Below are positions 50,761-63,029 of a DNA stretch of 64,000 nucleotides, piece by piece (positions within the stretch are counted from its first letter, which is position 1; each line of letters begins with the position of its first letter). The stretch is taken from NCBI GenBank assembly GCA_037903355.1, contig JBAJFE010000007.1, forward strand, positions 1-64,000, read 5' to 3'. The notes beneath the pieces were generated by a model. It had not been told where the DNA came from, made no database searches, and saw only the letters and a list, made by a program, of their open reading frames with translations. Source of the DNA: Trichuris trichiura (lineage: Eukaryota; Nematoda; Enoplea; Trichinellida; Trichuridae). Position numbers and translations under genes: made by a program.

Positions 50761-50969
50761 AAATTTAAAAGTTGCATTCACCCGCCCAATATTTAAGCAA
50801 TGCAACAAAGCAATGCGTTTACACAAAATCGCATTGCGAAAAACGCGTATTGCAGCGACGCTTGCGTGGTCGCAATTCAAATTCCGTTCATTGTTTTCAA
50901 CTGGAAAACAAATCGACCCTTCCGTTACCCGCTTTGAATAGGCGAGTTTGTTACCTCTCAAATGTCGGC

Positions 50970-52500
50970 TTGAATTTTTACAATTTATTCAAGCCGGTGT
51001 TATTCCAATAAAAAGATTAACTGAATCAGCTAACCAATTCATAGAGCTGCGAGCATTTCGGTTTATTCAAATTTTTTTCGTCGAGTTGTCTTGTGCGACG
51101 AGTTTAATTACTCAAGTCTGTGAATAGCGTATTAGCGTAAAGGAAACAATGGGCAAGGTATATGCATATTCAAGTGACTTGTGGAGGGAAGTTTTTATCA
51201 ATGAATAGAGACCATACTTTGTTTATAGCAACATGCTGGGAAGAAAAGCATGTTTTATTTGTGTCAAACGAAAAACTACTGCTACGCCATCTGCAAAACT
51301 TCACTGAGCATAAGGTGCTATGCAAACCATCCCTCCATTGAAGAAATAAGACCGCTGAGACAGCAGCGAATGGGTGCTGCCCAAGTGGTATTAGGTTTTT
51401 AAAAATTCATAGCATATCTCAGCATAAACAAAATTGGAAGCATTCTCAACAGCGGTATTGTAAGCCTGAATGCGCAGGATTTCGTATTAACCACTTAACC
51501 TTAGAATGTTAAGCATTTTTACTCATCCATGCCGAAGTACGTTTCTTTGCTGTTCTCAACAAGCTAACGCGCTAACAGTCCCAATAAACGTCAAAAAAAC
51601 ATTGCATAGCGCGGAAATACGTAAAACGTAATTATGCTAATTAATTTTACAAAAAAATTTGATTTAGTCATTAAAATATGCTCAGTCTTCATAAAGCTTG
51701 CTTAAAAGCGACGTTTTTGTTGCGGCTTCACCCTGTTAAAATGTTGAACACTGACAAATAATAACGTACTACCCAATCGGTCGGATGCACAAAAGTTCAA
51801 GTTAAAAACTAGGCAACGTACGCCCATTTTCACTGAGCAGAAGGTCCATAAACAACTCTTGATCCATTCAGTTTTATTTATCAAGAACCCACCGATACGA
51901 TAATGCGCAAAAAGCTGTTATAGTAAACTGAAAAGGCTTCAATTCCCCGTTAACCGAATAAAATAACTTTTTGAGATCCTCCAACGTTATGACTCGTCTC
52001 TAATGCAAAGGTCATATGAATATCCGGAATAATTTAAATTCAAAGCAGCATACATTACTGCGCTGGAGACTACAAACGCCAATTATTTGTATTAACATCG
52101 TAGGTTTTTTTTGTCTGAAAAAGGACAAAAGGCTCCCCGCATTAAAATCCTAATGAAATTATTCAAAACTTATTTGTCCACCGACTTTTTATGATTCAAA
52201 ATTTTCAAACTCTACCAGCTAATTTTGACGTAACGAAAGGACGTATGGAAAAAAACCATTTGAGTAAACGAATACGGTAAGTACGAGCTTAGCCTGAACA
52301 TCATTAAAATTCAATCGTCCGAAACACTTCGGAAAAAAACAGGCGATAGAAATACGAAAAAACGTAAAGCGTCTGTTAAAGAATAATGTTGGAAAAGCAT
52401 AATCATGAATTTTAATTCGACTTATCGTTATTCAAAACGGTTGCCCGCTCATTTTCAATAAATGTTACCAAAAATGTATAGCGCATAACAATGCCTAACC
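50970..52500. other. Intergenic region, no gene seen
   Basis: AT-rich with short unrelated frames on both strands and no recognised repeat. It probably holds the promoter of the kynurenine formamidase gene and the 3' end of the small gene at 52535. Confidence 0.45.
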
Positions 52501-52534
52501 TGAAAATCATTTACTCATATTTGACTGAATCTGC

Positions 52535-53047
52535 TCATGCCGGCATTTCCTCGTCTACGAAGCGGTCTGATTCTGTATTAACGTCTCTCTGGTCTTCTGT
52601 TAAATTTCCATGGCTGCCTAAATTAGCCGTCTTTATTTTTTTTCAAACTGTTTTTGAACTCGTAAACGTCAATGCGAGTTTTGGTTCACCAATAGCAGGC
52701 GCATCTTTACCTCAAAGCGGACGAGCCTCTTATTCTAGAACCTAAACTTTAATTTTATCTATTTCACAAATGGGTAATACTATTCTGTTTTCCGCGATTC
52801 AAAAACAGAAAATTCGACAAAATATAGATGAAAAGCTACTTAACACGCTTTACCGTTAACGAATGGCAAAATTGCACATACCAGCATCGATAATCTTTGT
52901 CAGATATGTATCCACGTGCTTTCGAATGCACTCTAAAGAATCAATGGTTGATTCTATTGTTTGAGGACAACCAGATGGTGCCGCGGGTTTTCTAAGCGAT
53001 GAAACGTTTTCGCCGGAATCCGACGAAATTTTAACCTCGATATCCAT
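52535..53047 (-). CDS. Small acidic 91-residue protein, three exons
   Basis: Exons 52882-53047, 52711-52741 and 52535-52613 join exactly (276 nt, 91 residues), with introns of 140 and 97 nt bearing normal donors and acceptors. The protein has a polar N-terminus (MDIEVKISSDSG), a helical central segment (TIDSLECIRKHVDTYLTKII) that could form a short coiled coil, and an acidic tail (ESDRFVDEEMPA). No signal peptide or membrane segment is seen. The layout of a short helix plus acidic tail recalls GON7-type KEOPS subunits, but sequence similarity is too weak to name it. It lies between kynurenine formamidase on the same strand and the plus-strand RIC1 gene. Confidence 0.55.
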
Positions 53048-53059
53048 GGCAGATTTTGG

Positions 53060-54210
53060 TCGAAAGCACTAAAACAAAAATGACGCATCAATGCTCACAG
53101 AAAGCATTAAAGTGCACGGAAGAAAGGCCGGCTTAAAGCAGAGGCATACGTAGGGTCATTTTCGAAAGCATTTCTAGCGTCTGGGCACCAACGCTCCGTC
53201 AAAATTACTTTTCAGTCAGAAAAGAAAACAAGAATCGTGCCGAAGCTGCACGACTCTTATCCTAAGGCTTAACCGATACCCAAAAGCCGCATGACGAGGG
53301 ATACTTTGAAAAATTCCCAAACAAATTCAAAAAAAAGCAAAGTTACATCTCGCAAAAGATAATCTGCCAACCATCCAACGCCGCGCCGCTGAAAAAAGCA
53401 CACAATTTCATACGGTGCCCTTATAGCGACGCTATCAGGATGGAACCTGAACATCAATTTAAAAAAAGATTTATGCTCGTTTTCACTTCGTAGTCCCGCT
53501 TTGCCCTAGCGCTTTTCTACTCATGCGCATTATTTAAATTAATATCTTTTCTTTGCAGTTAACAAACATAAGCAAAGCCGGCTTTCAGTTGGACAACTTT
53601 CGAAAGCAGCACATTGTAATCCTTCGTATAATCGCCTTCCAAGTCAATACCTAATTAGTGCAATTTGATTTAATTTTTTTGTTATCGTAAACTACGGTTT
53701 CATACTTTTTTGCTTATAAAGCGCAAATTATGCAAACTTGAGATAGTTCTGTTCTAGCGAATACAAATGTATTTAACAATCACATTCCGCGAATGGGCGT
53801 CGTTAATAATGCAACCCGCGTTACAAATAGTTTTTCCGGCGAAACGACAGAGTTAAGCTTTTCCCGATTTAATTCTTCGTCTATTGCTGCGCTGTTTCAG
53901 TAACGGCTGTTTATTTACGGCAATGAGGATTCGCATATTCTCTAATTGTTAAAATCTTGTTTTTTAATCGCCAGGAAACGAGCGGGACGAAAAATGCCAA
54001 GTTGGACAATCCCTTTTCGCCTCAATCTCTTATGATACCTGACATCTATATTACTGTATTTTGTGTGAAGTTCGATGGCTTTCCGCTTGGCATCGTGCAT
54101 GCCAGTTTTTCACGCGCTCTCTTATTAATCACCCGTATAATTGTTTCGTCAAAATTGCAATTTTTTTTACCGCTAAATAAAATGGGCTACTCGTAAGCAA
54201 GGTGCTCATT
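53060..54210. other. Region between divergent small gene and RIC1
   Basis: No gene is supported; frames at 53269-53457 (-) and 53957-54196 (+) lack motifs. The gene to the left is transcribed leftward and RIC1 rightward, so this 1.2-kb stretch is a candidate bidirectional promoter region. Confidence 0.45.
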
Positions 54211-54219
54211 TTTCAATTT

Positions 54220-57200
54220 ATGTATCCCGTTGGAGTGCCACAGTCTCTGCCGTTGACATCGCCGGAGGGAGCTGTTACAGTTCGTTTCCTGTCTTGCAAT
54301 CGAGAACGGGAATTTTGTGCCATCGCATTTGATGAAAGTGTTGCGTTGTTCTTCACTTTCCCACCGGTGTGCCTCGTCAACTTGCAAAGTTCAAAGGCCG
54401 ATGTTGAACGAACCGGCTACTGCGAGCGGCTGCTTTGGAAGCCGGATAGTTCATTCATCTTGGCCAGCGTAGGCAGTATAATTTTATCATTCCAGCTTTA
54501 TCCGTTATTTTTAGACCTGCAAAGACTTTTTGCTCTTATTCAAGGTTTTTGTTAATTGGGATGCCGCAGAACATGTTATGCATCAGGAGCCCGACATATT
54601 CGGCAGCGTCACACGTCGAAACGCAAAAATTGCTCGTTTGGTTCCAAAAGCTCGACTTGTTTTAGCTTCGACCATTGATTTGTCTTCTCGCATTACTTGG
54701 TTTGACGAAAAATACTTTAGCCTAGCGTTATTTATCTTCTTTTTTTTTTATAGTTTCGTAACGCTGAAGGAAGAATTTCTTGTAAGTCATCGCGACGGTA
54801 TAGTCCACCGATTTCTATGGGATGGACAAATTGTTGAAGACTTATGCTGGTCGGTGGCGCAGATTCCTTTTTTCAATGACCAAACTCAGTCGCGTCCACA
54901 GTACGCCAGTTGTTTGTCCAACTTACCTACCGAACCACTGCCATATTTGTTGGATATTTGCTATTCAAGTTTTTTGGGCGGTTTCTTGATAGTTTTGGAC
55001 AGCGGACGAGCTGCTCTTGTCACCGCTCCGTCTCCTCGCTTTCATCCAAATGTAACATTTTCTGAATACGGTCGCCGCTGCTGCAAAAAAATGTATTTGC
55101 CTTTTTAGGAATTGCGAGCCATATGGGTACCTGGAATATTTGAGGCTTGCTGTTGTTCGGCAAATCACAGGTACCGCCTGATGGCGTTTGGCTGTCTAAG
55201 GTAGTCGATATTTATCTTTTCTTTCCCGCGTAAACTTGATGCTAACATTTCTTAAGTTCAACTGTATATGTATGCCACATTGACGACTCAACCGGTGCAA
55301 TTCTGCTTACCTATAAGGCTGATCTCTCAACCGTAGGCAATCCTGAATTGACTCGTCACCTTGGTGGTGTTCAATACTTGGATTGGTCTCCATCCGGTAG
55401 CGGTCTTGTTGTAACTTGGAAATCCAGCGGAATCGGCTGTTGGTCAGTTTTTGGATCCCGCCTTTGGTTCAAGCCAGATTTGGTCGACGGGAAACGTCCA
55501 ATAATCAGATTCGACTGGAGCCGCGAGGGTCATCACCTTTGGATGGTCACTCGTTCCGAATTGTTCGCACTTCTGCTGCTGAAATCTTGCGACTGCGACT
55601 CTCTAGCCATGGTGCGGTATGCAAATTTTAAAATTAACTATTAATTAACAGTTTTTTCCTTATTTGGGCAGGAAGTTTGCGAGCGAATCGTCTTGCATAC
55701 TCACGATCGCGTTTTCCTAAGTCCGGAAAATCAAATAGGCGATGCACAGACTCCTTGGCCACTCTCTTTTTGGCATCAGATTCACGTGCCAACCGAATAT
55801 CTCAGCTATTGTTGGCCAGTCAGGGTACGCACTCCTTTTATAAGCTCAATACTATTCGACTCGTCGTTGTTGCACGCTTCAATATTTCCCATTCTTTAGT
55901 CTTGCCATTTCGATCCAGTTGAAAAACTAATATGCGTCGCTGGCACTCGTGGTTTTACTTACTATTCGATAACAAGTAAAAAATGGCGCCTTTTCGGTAG
56001 CGAAATGCAGGTCGACCTTGTCTCGCCAGTATTATTTTATCTTTATGCAACTATTTCAGGAAAGGCAGTTCATTGTCGGCTCTTCGTTACGCTTTTGGCG
56101 CGGCTTTCTGCTTTGCGCTTGTTTTGACTTTGAAGAGGAGTCCGACGAGGTTTTTTCCATCTATCGGCCTTCGCTGTGTTCTCGTAGTTCAATTCGCTTT
56201 GTTTATTTCAGCTTCGCTTCTACCCAATAGCGGAGAGACTGGATAATAGCAATTGCTTTCGTGTAAGCGTGGAAGCGCCCATACTTTTGCTCACAATACG
56301 CGACGACGTTTTGATGACGTTCGACATGGCGGCCAAATGTACCTTGTTTACTCTTTCTGCCGACGTAACGAAAAAGCAGCAGCAGCAGCCAACGGTGCGC
56401 GCCGAGAAAAGGACAATCATCGTATTATCCGATCTTGTACCGCATCCCTTCTGCGTCATAGTGGCTCAAGTTTTCTCCCGCGGCGTCGATAGTAGTATGT
56501 TTCAAATCTATGATATATTACACTAATTCGACGCGAGCGCTTTCCGCAGTTTTGAGCAAAAACCTGAAATAGAAATTTATCAGTAGAAGCGCCTAGCTAG
56601 AAATGTAACAAAATCTAATCTTTTCTTATCAGTCCAATCTTGGAAGCTGTTAGTTATTTATTTGCATAATCGTTTTAGCCGAAGCGAAGTTTTGCAATAC
56701 GATAGATACGGTGTTGGTCAATATCGCGGGAAGGCTGATTATGCTGACACCTCAGGCGGTTGGCTCTCGTCGAAACAACGCGGAAGAAATGAATTCGGCG
56801 CATGTAGTTGGCTGACTTACTTTTTTTTGTGTTATCTCGCTTATCTGATTTTAATTTTCTCTTTGCGCTTGCAGCTTGACGCTCCTCTTCTTATCGCATC
56901 GTTTGTCGAAGACATTTGGTGCGGCGTTAGCAAGAATTTGCTGAAGTCCCATTTGAGCCACGCGATATGGATAAATTCGGGAATTCGAGGTGTTCACGTG
57001 TGGATGCCTTTGATTCCTCGAGAATCGCAAGAGCCCAACGCGACTCAGTCGAAATCGTTCATATCCAAATGGATAATGCTTGCTTTCGACTTGAAGTCGG
57101 TCTACCCGCTCGGTAATGCTGCCAACGAGAAATATAAACTAACCGCTCGCGCGCAATATGTAAATATTTGCAGTTGTTTGTTCGCTGAAGTGTTTTTTCC

Positions 57201-59508
57201 TTGGCGTCGAAAGTGAAACTGACGGGTCCCTTTCCTTGCTGGAATACAAAGTATGCTAGAGCGGGTTGCGCTTTCACGGCGGCGAAATAGACTCGCGTTT
57301 CTTCTTTTTTTTTCAGCGCGAAGTCTTCCTTCATCACATCTTGAAGCAATTGCTCAAGCGTAACCTGGGCGTCTATGCTTGGGACATCGCTACGACTTGT
57401 CGTGATCTTCCCTACTTTGAGCACGTTTTGGAATTGCTCTTGCATAGCGTTCTCGAAGAGGAGGGCACTTGCTCCGATCCAATTCCAGGTATTCTCTCTC
57501 TCTCTCGACGCTTTGGCAAGACGAAAAAACTTACGCTCAAATGATTAAGCATGTATTATATGATAATATTTGTGACGTGAAAAAAGTTGTATGAAAATTT
57601 TTTAACTGATTCTACCATACTTGCGAGACGAAGAAGGGAGGTTACTCAGGCAAATTCACTTTCAGACCCGTTGCTACCTCGCGTGGTGGAATTTTTGCGG
57701 GAATTCCCCGAATTCCTGCAGGTGATCGCCCACTGCGCTCGCAAAACGGAAATGGCATTGTGGAAGTACCTCTTCCAAGTGACCGGAAGTCCAAAGGCGT
57801 TGTTCCAGGTACTTACCGGCTTTCGTTGCGACAGCGTCGGTTGGAGTGGGCCCAATTTTAGCTATGCCTCAAGGAGAAGAGGCTGGAGACGGCAGCCAGC
57901 TATTTTATCATTCTGCAAAGCATAGAATCAACGTCCGACAGTAAAAAGGTATATATATCCGCCTTACGTAGCAATATTGTAGGCCAGCTGCGTTTGTCCT
58001 ATTCAGTTAGCCACCGTGTTGCTGCAGGCGGTGCTGGAAAATTGCAAGTGGACCATTGCTCTTGAAATAATTCGTTTTCTCAAGTCGATAGGTCAGTTTT
58101 CTTTTTTTTATTGCCACTCCTTTTTCGTCCAATCGACTGTTTAGATCCTTCCGATATGGACTCGCCTCCGATAACGCCTTTGATTTTTACGAAGCGGTCA
58201 GCCCAGCCGAGAGTGTCTATAATTTCGCCTTCGAACAAGGACGAAAATATGTTCGTCTACGCGGGATACGGTGGCAGTCGATCGCGTCATCAGTCTACCG
58301 GCGCCGCTGCGGTTGTGCACGCTGACGGTCCGGCGCTGAGTCGACTTAGCTCTTGCGAACTGTCCGCCGGATGGGAAATGCACAAAGGCTTAATGGCCAA
58401 AGAGAAAGCAAGCGAAAATCTAGTCGGCAACAGCAAAACAACTTCAGTCTCAATGGAAGGCTTTGTCCAAGGCATACTGTCAAACCATGCGGCCCAGTTG
58501 ATTTCTCAGTATCGCCTTTACGACTTGGCGATGTTCGCCTTGCAAGTGCACTTCCGTCTCATTCTTTGGTTGATGGAGGAAAGGTACGCAGCAAAAAAAA
58601 ATGCTTACCCAACTTTGTTTCGTCGACGGCTAAGTTATTTTCAGAAATAAAGCGGCTAAGGTGACTCGTTATCCGAGCGCGTTGGAGAAGCTGCAGTTGG
58701 ACTTCCCTGTTAAGACGGATTTGGTCAATGCGAAAACCGCCTTCCATCCGCGTACGCTCTCAGGTTGGCTTGTCGCATATGTAGTTCTTTTTTTTAGGTA
58801 ACTCTGCGCTCAACCGCGCGCCTTCCATCGTAGAATCAAAAGAAAAAACGACCGAAGAATTGGTTGGCCAGTTGAACTTGGAATTGCTCGAGGATCCTCG
58901 CTTTGCCAGTTCGGCCAGCAGAGAAGCGCTGTTGCGATTTTTGCAAAGGATCATGTTGGAGACGGGATGCTTCGATTGGCTCCTGTTAATCAGTCTGACA
59001 CTAGCCGACTTGACAACTTTTCGTTCGGCTGTAAGTCGCTACGGCGGATCGGAATACTTGGAAAAGTCCGTAATTACCAATATGAAAAGTGGCTTAAACG
59101 ACTTGCTCGTATGGGCTCCGAAAAGCTGGTACGTCACAACGCGGATGGGTGCGTATGCAAATTTGCTAACGTCACTTGTTTTGTAGCCCTTCATTGATAC
59201 CATTAATCGATGCGGCTGTTCACCTATTGGACGAAGAAAACAATGGTGCTTCTTCTACCATTGGTCTGTCGAATGGCCTATCGTCCAGTTCGAGGAAACC
59301 GTCTTCGTCGTCTTCGATGAGCTTAATGTCGACAACAGTTCAGGAGACGGATGGGCACCGAACGGGTTCGTTTGGCAAAGTTCCCTCGTCCATATCAGCA
59401 AACTTTGCCCAAGCATTTGCTCCTCAAGAGCAAAGACATCCGGAAAGTGTAGGCGATCTGGTCAATCCATTATCGCCTCAAACTCCGAGTCAATGTTTCT
59501 TGATGTAG
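54220..59508 (+). CDS. RIC1: RIC1, Rab6 GEF complex subunit
   Basis: RIC1 with RGP1 activates Rab6 at the Golgi for retrograde transport. The start [12 protein letters not shown] (ATG 54220) matches the family's MYF-x-GWP-type N-terminus. N-terminal WD-like blocks are [52 protein letters not shown] and GIGCWSVFG. The conserved C-terminal (RIC1) domain reads [34 protein letters not shown], then [19 protein letters not shown] and [16 protein letters not shown]. The tail has [20 protein letters not shown], ending at TAG 59508 after a Ser-rich stretch ([19 protein letters not shown]). Roughly two dozen exons with short introns span 5.3 kb; individual boundaries were not all fixed, and an early junction (about 54470-54560) is uncertain. 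Downstream, the minus-strand gene at 60061 is convergent. Confidence 0.9.
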
Positions 59509-59509
59509 T

Positions 59510-60060
59510 TCGCTTTGGCTGGCTGAAGAAGTCTCTGTCAACTTCATTGACCAATCCATTTTGGCCAAGAAGTACAAAATTCATTGTTGGTACAATGGAG
59601 CAGCTCGCGTTCGTTGAGACCGCTAAGCTCGATTTTTCCTTACCTTTTTTTTCTAGTGAACATTTTATTATAATGTGTCTATGTCCCTTTTTGACGACAG
59701 AGATAACCTTTATGTACACTTAAGCACCATGGAATTCAGGTAACCGCATGCTGGCTGAGAAATGGCTGCTTGCAACTACGTACCAACAGAGATGATTAAC
59801 ACCAAAGCAATAGGTAAAAAAAGAATGGGGCGACGGATTCGCTTTTCGAGTTAAATGAATTTACACTGCTCGTAAGGGCAACATGAGGAAGTGTGTGTGT
59901 GTGTCCAAGACGGAGAGAAGCGAAACTATACATGCGAAAGTGACAATGCGGCAAAAGGTGAATCTCAGCTGCGTGTATGAGTGTATGGTTGCTAAACACG
60001 GTACGACTTTGTGCATAAGCGCGTAGGAGGAGGAGGAGAAGGACGACGTCGCGACGTTGA
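59510..60060. other. Convergent 3' ends, no gene seen
   Basis: Contains a short (GT) run (gtgtgtgtgtgt near 59892) and no supported gene. It lies between the stop codons of RIC1 (+) and the unidentified minus-strand gene and probably carries both 3' untranslated regions. Confidence 0.5.
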
Positions 60061-61123
60061 TCACTCCTTTCCCTTCTGTTCTTGTTGTTGCTCTTCTTGG
60101 TCTTCCTTAACCGGGCTGCCACTCTGGAACGTTTGCATCAATCCTGGATGCAGCAGCTGCAATGTGCAAAGATGATCATTGTGTTCTCTCGTTCATTCGC
60201 TAATTTAATATGCAACTATTACAGACATGTTGTAAATGTTCTCGCGTTTTTTTTGTCTCTCAACCTATGGTCGTTGTTTGCGCGTGCAACAGCTGTAAAG
60301 GTGTTGCGAATTATGCTTACCGACTGAGGCGTAATAGGAATTGGAACAGGAATTGTGATGTATTGTTGTTGAGTATTGCTGGTAGCCAAGGACGAGGCAC
60401 CTCCGCAGGACGAGTCCTGAACTCCAGCAGCGGCTGAAGCGGCTGTCGGAAAGCCGGCGAACATAAACTGTGGTTGACCACTCATATCTGTTGTCATTGG
60501 TAGAGCAGCCGTTGGTGCCGCGTACACCAAACCGGATGGCATCTGATACATAAATGCACCGTTCGGGGCGATTCCAGCTGCAAAAGATGGCACTTTTGAA
60601 GTGAAGGTCATTTCTTCAATGATTTACCTGGAATGAAACCGAAAGGTTGTTGCTGGCCGCTTGTCGTCAGACTCCCATTAGGCAGCATTCCTAGAAATTA
60701 TTCGATTGTCAACGAGTGTATCCTACGTAATAAGGAGGAGGAGGTACCTGTGAAGGAAAACACCGGAGCCTTGGTGCTGGACGCAGCTGTCGCAGTGGAA
60801 GAACTCCTTTGGGTTAACTGCGAATTGGCAGCTTGAGGTGGCGTACCCAAATTCCATCCTTGAGCACTACCACTATTCTGCTGCATTCGACCAGACGTCA
60901 TTAGACCACTGGCAGGGGACAATCCATTTCTAATCGATTGACTGGACACCGAGGGTGAGCATTCACGTGATTCGTCCACTTCCGGTTCACCTTCATCGCT
61001 TGATTGGAATGCGGCCGCCAATTCTGACAGACTTGAAGTAGTGGTGAATAGAGGCACCGGGGTGACCATAGTCGGCAGATCATTGGCAAAGCTGGACACC
61101 AAACTGAACGATTTTGAATTGTT
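60061..61123 (-). CDS. 3' exons of a Gln/Ser/Thr-rich protein, possible transcription regulator (5' end unresolved)
   Basis: Four exons join in phase: 60748-61123, 60628-60690, 60321-60592 and 60061-60156, encoding about 268 residues to the stop. The sequence is low in charge and rich in Ser, Thr, Gln, Pro and Ala (LTTSGQQQPFGFIPG, APNGAFMYQMPSGLVYAAP, QQYITIPVPIPITPQ), ending in a charged tail (SPVKEDQEEQQQEQKGKE). Such composition suits a transactivation or prion-like domain. FMYQMPSGLVYAAP loosely recalls the C-terminal region of serum response factor, but no MADS box was found upstream, so I do not name it. Candidate upstream exons lie near 61.6-61.8 kb (a PLQQQQLPSS segment) and 62.07-62.11 kb (ATG, MPAAKTASRRP, donor gtaagg); they are not proven to join. 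Confidence 0.6.
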
Positions 61124-62780
61124 CTGAAGAAAGAGAAAGATTTCGCCGCTGTTTGCTCGATCAACAAGAAGGTAAAAGTTATTTATAAGTCGGTTAAATG
61201 TCATTGTAATAATCTTGCCACTTTGTGAGCTTAAAAGTTGTGTACATTTTTGTTTCGCACGCCAACGCAGTGGCATTAGGGAGAAAACGTATCGCCTTTG
61301 TGAACTGTTGCGCGACGCATAATTCACTGAGGGCTTAATGGCTTTAAATAAATTTTCAACGGCTAATTTACATAAGTTATCCTGTTGAGCTGTCGTTTTT
61401 CCTCGTAAAAGGCGGCGGAAGAACGATTGAGCAGCTAACAGCGGAAGGAATAGCCAGCCAGCCCACCCGCGTGCGTAAAACTGTCCAAGCTTAAGCATAA
61501 AACCTAAGTGTAGCAGGTTTAATATTATTTCGTCGTATCATAAGCACGTGTTGCATTTGCAGCTTTTAAAAAAGCGAAACTGCCGAGAACGGAGGGCGAA
61601 ACTTTTGACCGAACGCGGACTGGAGCAGACGTTCGTTCGTCTGGACGATTGGAAAAGTTTTTTGCCATTTCCGTTTTTCCTGCCGTTCGCTGCAGCAGCC
61701 ACCAAGTGGAAAAGCAAAAACTGCCGACGATGGCAACTGCTGCTGCTGCAGCGGACTTAGCGGTTTGAGTCCAGCTGCCGTTGAAGCGGTTGCATTTGGC
61801 CACAAGCTGACCATTAAAATCCCTACGCCGCTATGGTCAAAAAATAGGCGCGCGTACCCTTGGCGCTTAAAGGGATCGCCTGTTACCTAGGCAGTAGCCA
61901 ATGGCAGCTTTCTTCCGTAGCGAATGGAGTAAGAACGTACGAAATGAAGCCTGAACAAATCGTCGAAAAAAGGGATCACTCAAATTCCAATCTCATTACG
62001 GTGCTCAAAGATTTTGACTTCATTGTGAAAGCAAAGAGAAAGTGTTGACATTTCCTTACGGGACGCCGACTGGCTGTTTTAGCTGCCGGCATAACCTTCC
62101 TTATGGACGAGTATATTGGAGCATTGAAATTTTTTTTGTGGAACTGGAACTGACATTCATAAATTGAGGTCTTATTTTCTGCCCAGTTTAGAAAACCATT
62201 TATCAACCAGTGGCCATCTCTACGTGCCAATTATGAAAAAAAGCCAATAGAGCATTTTCACTAAGTTTACCCTTTAAATGCTTATGATTTCAAGCGGACC
62301 ACTGCCGGCGTGAGGCGCTCCAAGAAAAGACAACGGCGACTGAAGCAATGAAATTAAAACATTGCGTTTTCCCGTTGACCAAAACGTATGTATTTGGTGT
62401 TAAGTGGTTGGTTGGTAGGCCACCGCAAGTCTGGAATCAATTCTGCTGGACTTGAAGGCGACAAGATTTGTAGTATCTGAACGAATTGCGTCATATATCA
62501 TTCAAACTTTTTCCTAAGCACCGTCGTTTGACAGAAACTCTGTTTTAGTACTATGTTTTACCCTAACAGCATGGAAAACCATTTATTGGACTCGTCACCA
62601 ATTCAAAAGACTTAACCAATGGCTGGACTTACTGCTGGCGTAAATAAATGCCTACAACCAACTGTCGAGAAATCAATAGCTTCGTGGAATATGCGTAACC
62701 ACACAAGCGGTATTGCCAGAAAATGTATACACGAAAACAAAACACAGCTAACACTGGGCTGCATATGCAAATGAGAAAAA

Positions 62781-63020
62781 TCAAAGTTGTCCATCCGCGC
62801 TTAGGACGTTGTCTAGTCGACAGCGAGCCGTAGACAAGTATGCAAATTTTTGCCCCCGACGCGCCGCCATAAGCGTCACATAACGGCGTGGCGTCGGTGA
62901 CGCCACGCCGTTTTTCAAATTTTTAAAAAATTTGCATTTCTTCGCTTGTAGTTCCCGCAAACTACGCGAAACCAGCTGCTTGTAGTCGTAACGTTTCTCC
63001 GTTTCTTTAGCGTCTGTCAA
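62781..63020 (-). CDS. Short ORF, possible first exon (tentative)
   Basis: A frame of 79 codons from ATG 63020 begins MTDAKETEKRYDYKQLVSRS and LRELQAKKCKFFKN, which looks protein-like (charged, helical). Its second half runs through a strong DNA hairpin at 62884-62910 and becomes basic and irregular. It may be only a short coding exon or a chance frame. No family was recognised. Confidence 0.2.
   Translation of the reverse strand: MTDAKETEKRYDYKQLVSRSLRELQAKKCKFFKNLKNGVASPTPRRYVTLMAARRGQKFAYLSTARCRLDNVLSADGQL
62882..62912. repeat. Perfect GC-rich hairpin followed by T run
   Basis: cggcgtggcgtc (62884-62895) and gacgccacgccg (62899-62910) are exact reverse complements around a 3-nt loop, extended by two A-T pairs to a 14-bp stem. 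A tttttcaaattttt stretch follows directly. It resembles a bacterial intrinsic terminator, but nothing else here is bacterial. It might be a structured RNA or a processing signal. Confidence 0.75.
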
Positions 63021-63029
63021 ATCTGTGTT

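Noticed and set aside
62882..62912. Hairpin plus T run as a genuine Rho-independent terminator
   Set aside because: All supported genes are intron-containing animal genes; no bacterial gene is adjacent.
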